44,359 bases of DNA, taken from Reyranella sp. Its GTDB lineage: Bacteria > Pseudomonadota > Alphaproteobacteria > Reyranellales > Reyranellaceae. Numbering within the stretch: position 1 is the first letter of the stretch; each line of letters starts with the position of its first letter. Below are positions 26,135 to 35,406 of the stretch, in pieces. The notes beneath the pieces are model-generated. The model saw only the letters and a program-made list of their open reading frames with translations, searched no databases and was not told the DNA's origin. The translations under genes and the position numbers were made by a program. The DNA is taken from assembly GCA_029946105.1 (NCBI GenBank), contig JAQSDW010000089.1, positions 1 to 44,359 of the forward strand, given 5' to 3'.

Positions 26135-27523
26135 ATGATCGATCTCGCCGTCCTCAAGGGTTCGTCGTTCGTCGTGCTGGGGCTCGCGCGCTCCGGCCTG
26201 TCGACCGTGCGCGCCCTCGCGGCGGCGGGAATAGAGTGCGTGGCCTGGGACGACAACCCGCCGTCGCGCGAGCAGGCCGTGGGCATGGGCGCGACGCTGG
26301 TCGAACCGGCGGCCATCGACTGGTCCCGCGTCAGCGCGCTGATCATCAGCCCGGGCATCCCGAATCGCCTGCCCACGCCGCATCCGGCCGCCGTGGCCGC
26401 ACGCGCCGCGGGCAAGCCCATCCTCTGCGATGTCGAGCTGCTCGCCCGCGCCGAGCCCAAGGCGCGGTTCGTTGCTATCACCGGAACCAACGGCAAGTCG
26501 ACGACGACGGCACTGATCGGCCACATCCTCGAGGAAGCGGGAATGCGCTCCGAGGTCGGCGGCAACATCGGCCGCGGCGCACTCGATCTGGCCCCCCTCG
26601 GCGTGGGCGGCGTCTATGTCCTGGAACTCTCCTCCTACCAGCTCGAGCTGCTCGCGACGTTTCGCGCCAACATAGCCATCTGGCTCAACATCACGCCCGA
26701 CCACATCGACCGTCACGGCGACATGGCGGGCTATGTCGCGGCGAAGAAGAACATCTTTGCTCGACAGCAGTCCGGTGACTGCGCGGTGATCGGCACAGAC
26801 GACGAGCCCTCGCGCGCGATCGAGCGCGAGATCGCCGGCCGGCCGGGCGTCACTTGCGTGCCTCTGGCGCTCGACGCGCCCGTGGCCGGCGGCATCTCGT
26901 ATCGTGCTGGCATGCTGATCGATGCCGACGGCTACACCGTCGACTTCTCGGATGTGCCGACATTGCCGGGCGATCACAATGCCCAGAACGCGGCGGCGGC
27001 GTGGGCCGCCTGCCGCTGGCTCGATGTTCCGCGCGAGAAGATCGTCGCTGGGCTGCGCAGCTATCAGGGTCTGCCGCATCGCCAGGAGCGCGTCGCATCG
27101 GTCGGAAATGCCGTCTACATCAATGACAGCAAGGCGACGAATGCCGACGCCACCGCCCGCGCGCTGTCGAGCTATCGCAATATCTACTGGATCCTCGGTG
27201 GCCAGGCGAAAGAAGGTGGCGTGGCGCCGCTCGCGGCCTACTTCAACCGGATTCTCCATGCCTTCCTGATCGGCGAGGCGAGCGACCTGTTTGCCAGCCA
27301 GCTCCGAGGCAAGCTGCCGTACACCCGTTGCGGCGACCTGCAATCGGCGCTCGACGCGGCGCATGCGTATGCACAACGCGAGGGCGGGGCGCCTTCGGTG
27401 GTTCTGCTCTCACCCGCCTGCGCGTCGTGGGATCAATGGAAGAGTTATGAGCATCGCGGCGATGCCTTCCGCGCCATGGCGCGGGCATTGCCGGGGGCTC
27501 GGCGTTTGGGGAAAGCGGCATGA
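26135..27523 (+). CDS. murD: UDP-MurNAc-L-alanine:D-glutamate ligase
   Basis: MurD adds D-glutamate to UDP-MurNAc-L-alanine. The 462-residue protein has an N-terminal Rossmann-like domain beginning FVVLGLARSGLSTVRAL, the ATP loop ITGTNGKSTTTALIGH with K121, the VLELSSYQLE segment that is typical of MurD, NITPDHIDRHG, and the C-terminal YINDSKATNADAT block. The start follows mraY by 4 bases. It overlaps ftsW by four bases (ATGA at 27520). Confidence 0.97.
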   Translation: MIDLAVLKGSSFVVLGLARSGLSTVRALAAAGIECVAWDDNPPSREQAVGMGATLVEPAAIDWSRVSALIISPGIPNRLPTPHPAAVAARAAGKPILCDVELLARAEPKARFVAITGTNGKSTTTALIGHILEEAGMRSEVGGNIGRGALDLAPLGVGGVYVLELSSYQLELLATFRANIAIWLNITPDHIDRHGDMAGYVAAKKNIFARQQSGDCAVIGTDDEPSRAIEREIAGRPGVTCVPLALDAPVAGGISYRAGMLIDADGYTVDFSDVPTLPGDHNAQNAAAAWAACRWLDVPREKIVAGLRSYQGLPHRQERVASVGNAVYINDSKATNADATARALSSYRNIYWILGGQAKEGGVAPLAAYFNRILHAFLIGEASDLFASQLRGKLPYTRCGDLQSALDAAHAYAQREGGAPSVVLLSPACASWDQWKSYEHRGDAFRAMARALPGARRLGKAA

Positions 27524-28647
27524 TCCAGGTTCCACGCGACGACCGCAGTGTTATTGGCCAATGGTGGTGGACCGTCGATCGCTGGTCGCTGGGCGCGATC
27601 CTGGCGATCATGGCCTTCGGCGTGATGCTGACGCTGGCGGCATCGCCACCGGCAGCCGAGCGGATCGGCGCCGACTCCTTCATGTTCGCCAAGCGCCAGT
27701 TCATCTTCCTGCCGATGGCGCTGATGGTGATGCTGGCCATTTCGCTGGCCTCGCCGCGTCATGTTCGACGACTTGCCCTGCTGGTGTTCTGCGGCAGCAT
27801 CGTGCTGCTGGCGGCGACCTTCGTCATCGGCGTCGAAATCAAGGGCGCGCGCCGCTGGATCTCGGTGCCCGGTCTTTCCAGTCTACAACCCTCGGAATTC
27901 GCCAAGCCCAGCCTTGCCGTGATCTCGGCCTGGCTGCTGGCGCAGAGCCGCACCGAGCGGCGCGCACCGGGTTATTTCCTCTCGACCCTGCTGGTGGGCG
28001 GGGTACTGGCGCTGCTCATCATGCAGCCCGATCTCGGCATGAGCGTCGTCGTGGTGGCGGTATGGGGCGTCCAGCTCTTCGTCGTCGGCCTTCCGATGTG
28101 GATCGCGGGCTTTGGCGCGATCGCCGCTGGCGGCGCACTGGTCGGCGCGTACTTCATGTTCAACCACGTACGCAGCCGCTTCGACCGCTTCCTGGATCCT
28201 TCGTCGGGTGACAATTATCAGGTCAACACGTCGCTCGAGGCATTCATGAACGGCTCCCTGTTCGGCCGCGGGCCGGGCGAGGGCACGGTGAAGGCGCAGC
28301 TTCCGGACGCCCACACCGATTTCGTCATGGCCGTCGCCGGCGAGGAATTCGGCTTGGTCGTCTGCCTGTTGATCCTGGGTCTGTTCGCCTTCGTGACGCT
28401 GCGCTCGATGTCGCGGGCATCGAAGGAGACGAGCCTCTTCATCACTCTGGCCGCCACCGGGCTCGCCGTGCAGTTCGGTCTGCAGGCCGCCATCAACATG
28501 GCGTCGACCATCCAGCTCATCCCGGCCAAGGGCATGACGCTGCCGTTCATCTCCTACGGCGGCTCGTCGGCGCTGGCCATGGCGATCTGCGTCGGGATGC
28601 TGTTGTCGCTGACGCGCGAACATGCCGGCCTTCGGGAGGCGGTGTGA
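27520..28647 (+). CDS. ftsW: Septal peptidoglycan glycosyltransferase FtsW
   Basis: FtsW is a SEDS-family polymerase that builds septal glycan strands from lipid II together with FtsI. The 375-residue protein has about ten membrane segments. Family landmarks are GARRWISVPGLSSLQPSEFAK, the PSSGDNYQVNTSLEAFMNGS loop, GRGPGEGTVKAQLPDAHTDF with the catalytically important acidic loop region, and the C-terminal LPFISYGGSS. It lies between murD and murG in standard order; stop and next start share GTGATG at 28644-28649. Confidence 0.97.
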   Translation: MIQVPRDDRSVIGQWWWTVDRWSLGAILAIMAFGVMLTLAASPPAAERIGADSFMFAKRQFIFLPMALMVMLAISLASPRHVRRLALLVFCGSIVLLAATFVIGVEIKGARRWISVPGLSSLQPSEFAKPSLAVISAWLLAQSRTERRAPGYFLSTLLVGGVLALLIMQPDLGMSVVVVAVWGVQLFVVGLPMWIAGFGAIAAGGALVGAYFMFNHVRSRFDRFLDPSSGDNYQVNTSLEAFMNGSLFGRGPGEGTVKAQLPDAHTDFVMAVAGEEFGLVVCLLILGLFAFVTLRSMSRASKETSLFITLAATGLAVQFGLQAAINMASTIQLIPAKGMTLPFISYGGSSALAMAICVGMLLSLTREHAGLREAV

Positions 28648-29780
28648 TGGCGGAAAGCCGCGCTCCTTTGGGGCCCGTGGTCCTGGCGACCGGCGGTACC
28701 GGCGGGCATGTGTTTCCGGCCGAGGCGCTGGCGGGCGAACTCGAGTCGCGTGGCCTGCCGTTCGCATTGGTGACCGACCAGCGCGGCCGTCAGTGGCAGG
28801 GCGCGCTGGCGCGCCGCCCGATCCACTACATCCATTCCGCCAGCCCGACCGGCTCGTTGCGTCGGCGCCTGACGGCTGTGTTCTCGCTCGGCATCGGTCT
28901 GTTCGACGCCTGGCGTGCGCTCGGCCGCATCGGCCCCTCCGCCGTCGTCGGCTTCGGCGGCTATGCCTCGGTGCCGACCCTGATTGCCGCCCGCTTGCGC
29001 CGCCTGCCGGCGATGCTGCACGAACAGAACGCGGTCCTCGGCAAGGCGAACCGCCTCGTCCTGGGTGGCGCTGCGCGGGTGGCGACATCGTTCGTACGGA
29101 CGCAATATCTCGCGGACGACGACCGGCGTGCCTGTTTCGTCGGCAATCCGGTGCGTGAGCCGGTACGCGTGCTACGCAACTCGCCCTACCGTGCACCGGC
29201 CGAGGGCCGCGTCATCGACCTGCTGGTGTTCGGCGGCAGCCAGGGCGCCACGTCGTTCAGCCAGGTCGTTCCCGATGCGATCCTTTCGCTGCCGGCCGAT
29301 CTGCGCGCGCGCATCCGCCTGGTGCAGCAATGCCGGCCCGAGGATCTCGAGCGGGTGCGCGCCCGCTATGCCGCGGCCGGTATCGTGGCCGATCTCGCCC
29401 CCTTCTTCGCCGACCTGCCGGCGCGGCTCGCGGCGGCGCATCTCGTGATCGGCCGCTCCGGCGCGTCGACCGTGGCGGAGCTCGCGGCCATCGGTCGGCC
29501 GTCGATCCTGGTTCCCTATCCCTATGCCGCCGACGATCATCAAAGCGCCAACGCGCGTGCGTTCGAGGCGGCCGGCGCCTGCATCGTGATGCCGCACGCC
29601 TCATTCACGGCGGCGGTTCTGGGTGGCCACCTGGTCTCGTTGTTCGAGGCGCCGCAGCGTCTTGCGGCGATGGCAGCCGCCGCCCATGCCGCAGGACGGC
29701 CCGACGCGGCGGCCCGACTTGCCGATCTGGTCATCGAGGTGACCGGCTTCTCTCTAACCCCGACAGGAGTCGCGGCATGA
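28647..29780 (+). CDS. murG: Lipid II synthase (UDP-GlcNAc transferase) MurG
   Basis: MurG is a peripheral membrane glycosyltransferase that adds GlcNAc to lipid I. The 377-residue sequence opens with the glycine-rich loop [18 protein letters not shown], followed by GFGGYASVP and [12 protein letters not shown], and has the GGSQGA loop and the [26 protein letters not shown] donor-binding segment. I chose ATG 28647 because GGGAGG at 28633-28638 is then optimally placed; GTG 28644 is a close alternative that adds one residue. It overlaps murC by four bases. Confidence 0.96.
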   Translation: MAESRAPLGPVVLATGGTGGHVFPAEALAGELESRGLPFALVTDQRGRQWQGALARRPIHYIHSASPTGSLRRRLTAVFSLGIGLFDAWRALGRIGPSAVVGFGGYASVPTLIAARLRRLPAMLHEQNAVLGKANRLVLGGAARVATSFVRTQYLADDDRRACFVGNPVREPVRVLRNSPYRAPAEGRVIDLLVFGGSQGATSFSQVVPDAILSLPADLRARIRLVQQCRPEDLERVRARYAAAGIVADLAPFFADLPARLAAAHLVIGRSGASTVAELAAIGRPSILVPYPYAADDHQSANARAFEAAGACIVMPHASFTAAVLGGHLVSLFEAPQRLAAMAAAAHAAGRPDAAARLADLVIEVTGFSLTPTGVAA

Positions 29781-31246
29781 GGGCGTTGCCGCTGGATATC
29801 GGTCTCATCCACTTCGTCGGAATCGGCGGCATCGGCATGTCGGGCATCGCCGAGGTGCTGCACAATCTCGGCTACCCGGTGCAGGGCAGCGACATTGCCG
29901 AGAGCGCGAACACGCGCCGGCTGAACGACCTCGGCATCAAGGTGGCGATCGGCCATCGTGCCGACAACATCTCGAGCGCCCAGGTCGTGGTCGTCTCGAG
30001 CGCGGTGAAGAAAGACAATCCCGAAGTCATGGCGGCGCGCGCGCGCCTGCTGCCGGTCGTGCGCCGGGCCGAGATGCTGGGCGAGCTGATGCGCCTGAAA
30101 TGGTCGATCGCCGTTGGCGGCACGCACGGCAAGACCACGACGACATCGCTGATCGCTGCCATGCTCGACACCGGCGGACTCGATCCGACGGTGATCAACG
30201 GCGGCATCATCAATGCCTACGGCACCAATGCGCGGCTGGGCGGGGGCGACTGGATGGTCGTCGAATCAGACGAATCCGATGGGTCGTTCCTGCGCCTGCC
30301 CGCCACCATCGCGGTCGTGACCAATGTCGATCCCGAGCATCTCGATCACTACGGCACCTTCGACGCGCTGCGCGAGGCGTTCGTGCGTTTCGTCGAGAAC
30401 ATCCCGTTCTACGGCTTTGCCGTCCTGTGCTCCGACCATCCCGAGGTCCAGGCGCTGATCCCGCGTGTCGCCGACCGTCGCATCATCACCTACGGTATCG
30501 GCGCCAATGCCGACGTCCGGGCCGTCAATCTGCGGCTCGACCGCAGCGGTGCCGATTTCGACGTCACGGTCGAACATCGCACGACCAACGAGTCGCGGAT
30601 CATCACTGGCCTGCGCTTGCCGATGTTCGGCCAGCACAATGTGCAGAACGCGCTTGCCGCCATCGCCGTGGCGCAGGAGATGGGGCTGTCCGACGACATC
30701 ATCCGCCGCGCGCTGGGCACGTTTGCGGGCGTCAAGCGGCGCTTCACCAAGACCGGCGAAGCGCACGGCATCACGGTCATCGACGACTACGGCCATCATC
30801 CGGTCGAGATCGCCGCCGTCCTGCGCGCGGCGCGTCAGGCCTATGGCGGCTCTGGCCGCGTCATCGCGGTTATGCAGCCGCACCGCTACTCGCGGCTGGC
30901 TTCGCTCAAGAACGAATTCGCCACCTGCTTCTCGGATGCCGACGCGGTGATCATTGCCGACGTCTATGCCGCCGGAGAGGCGCCGATCGAGGGCGTCAGC
31001 CGCGACATGATGGTCAACCTGGTGCAGCGCGCCGGCCATCGCGACGTGACGCCGCTCGGGGCGCCCGGCGACTTGCCCGGGCTGATCTGGCAAGCCGCGC
31101 GGCCGGGCGACGTCGTGGTCTGCCTCGGTGCCGGCAACATCACGGCCTGGGCGCACGCCTTGCCCGGCCAGATCCAGCAGCTTGCCGCCGAGCAGGCCGG
31201 CCCGCGGCCTATCGCCAATGCCAACGACCCTGGATCGGCGGCATGA
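29777..31246 (+). CDS. murC: UDP-MurNAc:L-alanine ligase
   Basis: MurC adds the first residue of the stem peptide, L-alanine, to UDP-MurNAc. The 489-residue protein has the N-terminal [18 protein letters not shown] nucleotide-binding loop, the ATP loop [13 protein letters not shown] with K119, the [10 protein letters not shown] block, DPEHLDHYG, and [10 protein letters not shown] in the C-terminal domain. Start and stop both lie in ATGA overlaps, with murG (29777) and murB (31243). Confidence 0.97.
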   Translation: MRALPLDIGLIHFVGIGGIGMSGIAEVLHNLGYPVQGSDIAESANTRRLNDLGIKVAIGHRADNISSAQVVVVSSAVKKDNPEVMAARARLLPVVRRAEMLGELMRLKWSIAVGGTHGKTTTTSLIAAMLDTGGLDPTVINGGIINAYGTNARLGGGDWMVVESDESDGSFLRLPATIAVVTNVDPEHLDHYGTFDALREAFVRFVENIPFYGFAVLCSDHPEVQALIPRVADRRIITYGIGANADVRAVNLRLDRSGADFDVTVEHRTTNESRIITGLRLPMFGQHNVQNALAAIAVAQEMGLSDDIIRRALGTFAGVKRRFTKTGEAHGITVIDDYGHHPVEIAAVLRAARQAYGGSGRVIAVMQPHRYSRLASLKNEFATCFSDADAVIIADVYAAGEAPIEGVSRDMMVNLVQRAGHRDVTPLGAPGDLPGLIWQAARPGDVVVCLGAGNITAWAHALPGQIQQLAAEQAGPRPIANANDPGSAA

Positions 31247-32160
31247 TGGCGCTCGCAACCACTCGCCCCCACCTGATCGATCGGCTGTCCAAGCCGCGCG
31301 GTCGGCTCGTCGCCGATGCACCGCTCGGCCCGCAGACCTGGTTCCGCACCGGCGGGTCGGCGGAGGTGCTGTTTCGGCCGGCCGACGTCGAGGACTTGTC
31401 ATCGTTCATGGCGTCGTTGCCGGCCGATGTCTCGGTCATGGTATTGGGCGTGGGCTCGAACCTGCTGGTGCGCGACGGCGGCGTGAAAGGCGTGGTCATC
31501 CGGTTGATGCGCGGCTTCACCGGCGTCTCCGTCGAGGGACATGAAGTGATAAGCGGCGCCGGCGCGCTCGATCTCAATGTCGCCCTGACGGCACGCGAGC
31601 ACAGCCTGGCCGGGCTCGAATTCCTGAGCGGCATTCCCGGCACGATCGGCGGTGCCGTTGCCATGAACGGCGGCGCCTACGGCGGCGAGCTCTCCCAGGT
31701 CCTGGTCTCGGCCGAGGCCGTCGATCGCGCCGGCTTGGTCCACCGTGTCGACGCGGCCGAATTGGGGTTCAGCTACCGGCACAGCGGCGCGCCGGCCGAC
31801 TGGATCTACACCTCGGCCCGACTGCGCGCCGCGCCGGGCGACCAGCTCGCAATCGCGCGGCGTATCGCCGAGATCGATGCCGCCCGCACAGAGTCCCAGC
31901 CGCGCAGCCGCACCGGCGGCTCCACCTTCGTCAATCCTCCCGGCCACAAGGCGTGGGAATTGATCGATCGTGCGGGCTGCCGCGGTCTGCGCATCGGGGA
32001 TGCGCAGGTCTCGGAGAAGCACTGCAACTTCCTGATCAATCTCGGGGCGGCAACGGTTGCCGACATCGAGGCATTGGGCGAAGAGGTGCGGCGGCGCGTC
32101 TTTGCGCACAGCGGCGTGCTTCTGGAATGGGAAATCCGCCGCATCGGAGAGCCGGCATGA
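31243..32160 (+). CDS. murB: UDP-N-acetylenolpyruvoylglucosamine reductase
   Basis: MurB is a flavoenzyme that reduces UDP-GlcNAc-enolpyruvate to UDP-MurNAc with NADPH. The 305-residue protein has [17 protein letters not shown], the FAD-binding [19 protein letters not shown], the [20 protein letters not shown] segment, and [20 protein letters not shown] with the catalytic serine region and the late glutamate. The length suits the short type I/II enzymes common in Alphaproteobacteria. Two adjacent ATG codons exist (31243, 31246); the first overlaps murC. Confidence 0.96.
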   Translation: MMALATTRPHLIDRLSKPRGRLVADAPLGPQTWFRTGGSAEVLFRPADVEDLSSFMASLPADVSVMVLGVGSNLLVRDGGVKGVVIRLMRGFTGVSVEGHEVISGAGALDLNVALTAREHSLAGLEFLSGIPGTIGGAVAMNGGAYGGELSQVLVSAEAVDRAGLVHRVDAAELGFSYRHSGAPADWIYTSARLRAAPGDQLAIARRIAEIDAARTESQPRSRTGGSTFVNPPGHKAWELIDRAGCRGLRIGDAQVSEKHCNFLINLGAATVADIEALGEEVRRRVFAHSGVLLEWEIRRIGEPA

Positions 32161-33089
32161 CGCGTACCGTCGCTGTCCTGATGGGCGGCTGGTCGCCCGA
32201 GCGCGAGGTCTCGCTGGTGAGCGGCCGGGCCTGCGCCGAGGGCTTGCGCGAGGGTGGCCACAAGGTCATCGAATACGACGTGAAGCGCGACCTGCGGGCG
32301 CTGGTGGAATTTCTGCGCCCCGCGGCCGGCGGTGGCCCGGACGTCGTGTTCAACGCCCTGCACGGCCGCTACGGCGAGGATGGCTGCATCCAGGGTGTGC
32401 TCGAGATCATGGCAGTGCCTTATACGCATTCAGGTGTGCTCGCCTCGGCGATCGCCATGGACAAGCCGCTGGCACGACATGTCTTCGCGTCGCTTGGCTT
32501 GCGCGTTGCTGATGGCCGCGTGATCGAGCGCCGGTCGCTCGCCGCGGGCGATCCGATGCCGCGGCCGTATGTCGTGAAGCCGATCGACCAGGGTTCCAGT
32601 ATCGGCGTCCATATCGTGCGCGACGGCGACAATCTCGCCGCAGTCGAGGCTGCCGAGGCAGCATTCGGCGAGCGCGTGCTGGTCGAGAAGTTCGTGCCGG
32701 GCCGCGAGCTCACCGTTGCGGTGATGGGCGACAAGCCGATCGCGGTGACCGAACTCCGGCCGCGCACCCGCTTCTACGACTACGAAGCCAAGTACACCGA
32801 CGGCATTACCGAGCATCTCGTGCCGGCGCCGGTCCCGGCCGAGGTCTATGAAGCGGCCATGCAGTGGGCGCTCGCGGCCTATCAGGAGCTCGGCTGCGAA
32901 GGTCTCAGTCGCGCGGACTTCCGCTGGGACGATTCGAAGCCCGGCACGTCGGGGCTCGTCATCCTCGAACTCAACACCCAGCCCGGCATGACGCCGCTGT
33001 CGCTCGCACCGGAGCAGGCGAAATGGACCGGCATCTCGTGGTCCGAGCTCATGACCTGGATGATCGATCACGCGAGGTTGCCGTCATGA
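32157..33089 (+). CDS. ddl: D-alanine--D-alanine ligase
   Basis: Ddl joins two D-alanines with ATP, supplying MurF. The 310-residue ATP-grasp protein begins VAVLMGGWSPEREVSLVSG, has the FNALHGRYGEDGCIQGVLE block, the PYVVKPIDQGSSIGV nucleotide-binding strand, and the C-terminal LELNTQPGMTPLSLAPEQA with metal-binding Glu and Asn. It overlaps murB and ftsQ by four bases each, the usual place in proteobacterial dcw clusters. Confidence 0.97.
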   Translation: MTRTVAVLMGGWSPEREVSLVSGRACAEGLREGGHKVIEYDVKRDLRALVEFLRPAAGGGPDVVFNALHGRYGEDGCIQGVLEIMAVPYTHSGVLASAIAMDKPLARHVFASLGLRVADGRVIERRSLAAGDPMPRPYVVKPIDQGSSIGVHIVRDGDNLAAVEAAEAAFGERVLVEKFVPGRELTVAVMGDKPIAVTELRPRTRFYDYEAKYTDGITEHLVPAPVPAEVYEAAMQWALAAYQELGCEGLSRADFRWDDSKPGTSGLVILELNTQPGMTPLSLAPEQAKWTGISWSELMTWMIDHARLPS

Positions 33090-33979
33090 GCGCGGCACCC
33101 CGCAAATCGACGGCCAAGTCGACGGGCAAGACCACGGCCAACCGGCGCGACTACGACCGGCGCAAAAAGCGCGGTCCGATGCGCAAGACCGGCCGGCCAT
33201 GGTGGCGCCAGCCGATCCTGCTCGGCGTCGCCGTCCTTCTGCTTGGCAGCGGTGGCGGCGGCGGCTGGTGGGCCTGGCGCGAGGGCTGGCTGGTCGAGGT
33301 CCAATCCCGCATCGATGCGGTGACGCACGGCGTCGTGGGAGCGATCACGCCGTTCAAGCTCGCCGACGTCACCGTCGAGGGTCGCGACTATGTCGAGCGC
33401 AGCGCCATTCTGGCCGCGCTCAACGTCAAGCCGGGCGATTCGCTGCTGGGTGTCGATCTGCAGGCGTCGCGCCAGCGCCTCGAGGCCATCGACTGGGTGG
33501 CGAGCGCCACCGTCGAGCGGCGTCTGCCGGACACGCTCTACGTGACCCTGCGCGAGCGCCGCGCCGTCGCCCTTTGGCAAAACGGCACGGAATACACGCT
33601 GATCGACCGGAACGGCCGCACCGTGAAGGCGAGCCGCATGCCGCCCGGCGCGGAATCGCTGCTGCTGCTCGGGGGGCCTGGAGCCCCCGAGCATGTCGGC
33701 GAGCTGCTGCTGCTGCTCGCCTACGAACCGGCGGTCGCCCGCCAGCTCCGCGCCGCCGTGTGGGTCGGCCAGCGGCGCTGGAACCTGGTCTTGAGCAACG
33801 GCGTGGAAATCTGGCTGCCCGAGGAGGACGCGGTCGCCGCCCTCCAGCAGCTCGCCAAGCTCGACGGCCAGTACAGGCTGCTGTCGCGCGACTATGGCGT
33901 CGTCGATCTCAGGTTGCCGGACAAGCTCTATCTCAGGAAACGCGGACCGGGCGCCGATGCGTCGCCGGGTCCGGCATGA
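33086..33979 (+). CDS. ftsQ: Cell division protein FtsQ
   Basis: FtsQ is a bitopic divisome scaffold that recruits FtsL and FtsB. The 297-residue protein has a long basic cytoplasmic N-terminus (about 1-40, many Lys/Arg), one membrane helix (about 43-62), a POTRA domain (about 90-160, from FKLADVTVEGRDYVERSAI to VTLRERRAVA) and a C-terminal beta domain. Topology and position between ddl and ftsA support the call. A 44-base gap separates it from ftsA, the first non-overlapping junction after mraY-murD. Confidence 0.95.
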   Translation: MSAAPRKSTAKSTGKTTANRRDYDRRKKRGPMRKTGRPWWRQPILLGVAVLLLGSGGGGGWWAWREGWLVEVQSRIDAVTHGVVGAITPFKLADVTVEGRDYVERSAILAALNVKPGDSLLGVDLQASRQRLEAIDWVASATVERRLPDTLYVTLRERRAVALWQNGTEYTLIDRNGRTVKASRMPPGAESLLLLGGPGAPEHVGELLLLLAYEPAVARQLRAAVWVGQRRWNLVLSNGVEIWLPEEDAVAALQQLAKLDGQYRLLSRDYGVVDLRLPDKLYLRKRGPGADASPGPA

Positions 33980-34023
33980 CGTTTAATGAAACCTAAAGTG
34001 TACGCGTAGAGACGGGGGACATC

Positions 34024-35259
34024 GTGGCCAAGGCAAGAAACGGCGTTATTGCAGCGCTCGACATCGGGACCAACAAGGTCGTCTGCTTCGTGGCGCGTGT
34101 CGACGGGCAGGGGCTTCGGGTGGTCGGCATCGGCCATCAGCCTGCGCTGGGCATGCGCGCGGGCAACATCGTCGACATGGAGGCCGCGACCCGCGCGATC
34201 TCCTCGGCGGTATCGACGGCGGAGGAGATGTGCGGCGAGCACGTCCGCGAGGTGATCGTGGGCGTGAGCGGCGGTTCGGCCGCCTCGCACAACCAGAGCC
34301 TCGAGGTCGCCATCGGCCATCACGAGATCGGCGAGCGCGACGTGCGCCGGGTGCAGCAGCATATCCAGCTTCCCGCCGAGACGGCAGACCGCGACATCAT
34401 CCATTCCGCCGCCATCGGCTATACGGTCGACGGCACACCCGTGCGGGATGCGCGCGGCATGTTCGGCGAGCGGCTGGGCGTCGACGTCCATCTCGTCACG
34501 GCAGCGAGCGGCGCGATGCGCAACCTGCAGGTCTGCGTGCGCCGCGCCCATCTCGAGATCGCCGAGCGGGTCGTGGCCTCGCATGCCGCGGGCCTGAGCT
34601 CCCTGGTCTCCGACGAGCGCGACCTCGGCGTCACGCTGATCGACATGGGCGCCGGCACCACCTCGATCGCCGTCTTCTACGAGGGCCATCTCGTTCACGT
34701 CGATTCGATCCCGGTCGGCGGCGATCACGTGACCCGCGACATCGCCCGCGGCCTGTCGACGCCACTTGCCCATGCCGAGCGGATGAAGACGCAGATCGGG
34801 CGCGCCGTCGCCAAGCCCAACGACGAGTACGACATCATCGACGTGCCGTTGATCGGCGAAGAGGATCGCACGCGGCCCAACCACATTCCGCGCTCGATCC
34901 TGGTCGGCATCATTCGCCCGCGCGTCGAGGAGACGTTCGAGCTCGTGCGCAGCCGACTCGAGGCCAGCGGTGTGGATAAGTTGGCCGGTGGACGGGCCGT
35001 TCTGGTCGGCGGCGGCTGCCAACTCGACGGCGTTCCCGAGGTCGCGGCTGCGATTCTCAACAAGAAGGTCCGGACCGGAGCGCCGCTGCGTCTCGCCGGG
35101 CTGGCGGATTCGACCGGCGGGCCGGCATTTTCCGCCGCGGCGGGATTGCTGTCGTTCGCGCTCCACCATCACACGACGGCGCAGGCCCAGCCGGCATCGG
35201 CAGAAGTCCAGGCGAGCCGGATCGGCCGCATTGGCAGTTGGATTAGAGATAACTTTTAG
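34024..35259 (+). CDS. ftsA: Cell division protein FtsA
   Basis: FtsA is an actin-like ATPase that tethers FtsZ filaments to the membrane. The 411-residue protein opens with the phosphate-1 loop AALDIGTNKVVCFVARVD, has the second phosphate loop LIDMGAGTTSIAVF and the adenosine segment VLVGGGCQLDGVPEVAA. The C-terminal IGRIGSWIRDNF forms the amphipathic membrane-binding helix. The start is GTG at 34024, preceded by GGGGGAC. A 147-base gap follows before ftsZ. Confidence 0.97.
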   Translation: MAKARNGVIAALDIGTNKVVCFVARVDGQGLRVVGIGHQPALGMRAGNIVDMEAATRAISSAVSTAEEMCGEHVREVIVGVSGGSAASHNQSLEVAIGHHEIGERDVRRVQQHIQLPAETADRDIIHSAAIGYTVDGTPVRDARGMFGERLGVDVHLVTAASGAMRNLQVCVRRAHLEIAERVVASHAAGLSSLVSDERDLGVTLIDMGAGTTSIAVFYEGHLVHVDSIPVGGDHVTRDIARGLSTPLAHAERMKTQIGRAVAKPNDEYDIIDVPLIGEEDRTRPNHIPRSILVGIIRPRVEETFELVRSRLEASGVDKLAGGRAVLVGGGCQLDGVPEVAAAILNKKVRTGAPLRLAGLADSTGGPAFSAAAGLLSFALHHHTTAQAQPASAEVQASRIGRIGSWIRDNF

Positions 35260-35288
35260 GCAATATGTTGTGTGGGACGTAAAAGTTC

Positions 35289-35355
35289 CTACAGGCTGTA
35301 GACAACGATAAGAAAAAGCCGGTGGCGAGGAAGGGTCTTTAACTAATAAAGGGTC
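35289..35355 (+). promoter_or_regulatory. Palindrome and repeats in the ftsA-ftsZ gap
   Basis: The AT-richer gap contains a perfect palindrome CTACAG-G-CTGTAG at 35289-35301 and two direct AAGGGTC repeats starting at 35331 and 35349, which flank the inverted pair CTTTA/TAAAG. Such dense symmetry in the ftsZ leader suggests regulator binding or a separate ftsZ promoter. I could not fix -35/-10 boxes with confidence. Confidence 0.4.
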
Positions 35356-35406
35356 CGCGTCGCTACTCCGAGCAGATACCCCCCTCGTTTGCGTGGAGAA
35401 AGCCGA

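Noticed and set aside
23563..26568. 1001-codon open frame antisense to murF and mraY
   Set aside because: Antisense to two clear genes, composition typical of a GC-bias shadow, and no recognisable motif.
35336..35350. Possible CtrA site (TTAAC) before ftsZ
   Set aside because: Only one half-site is present; the TTAA-N7-TTAA pattern is not met.
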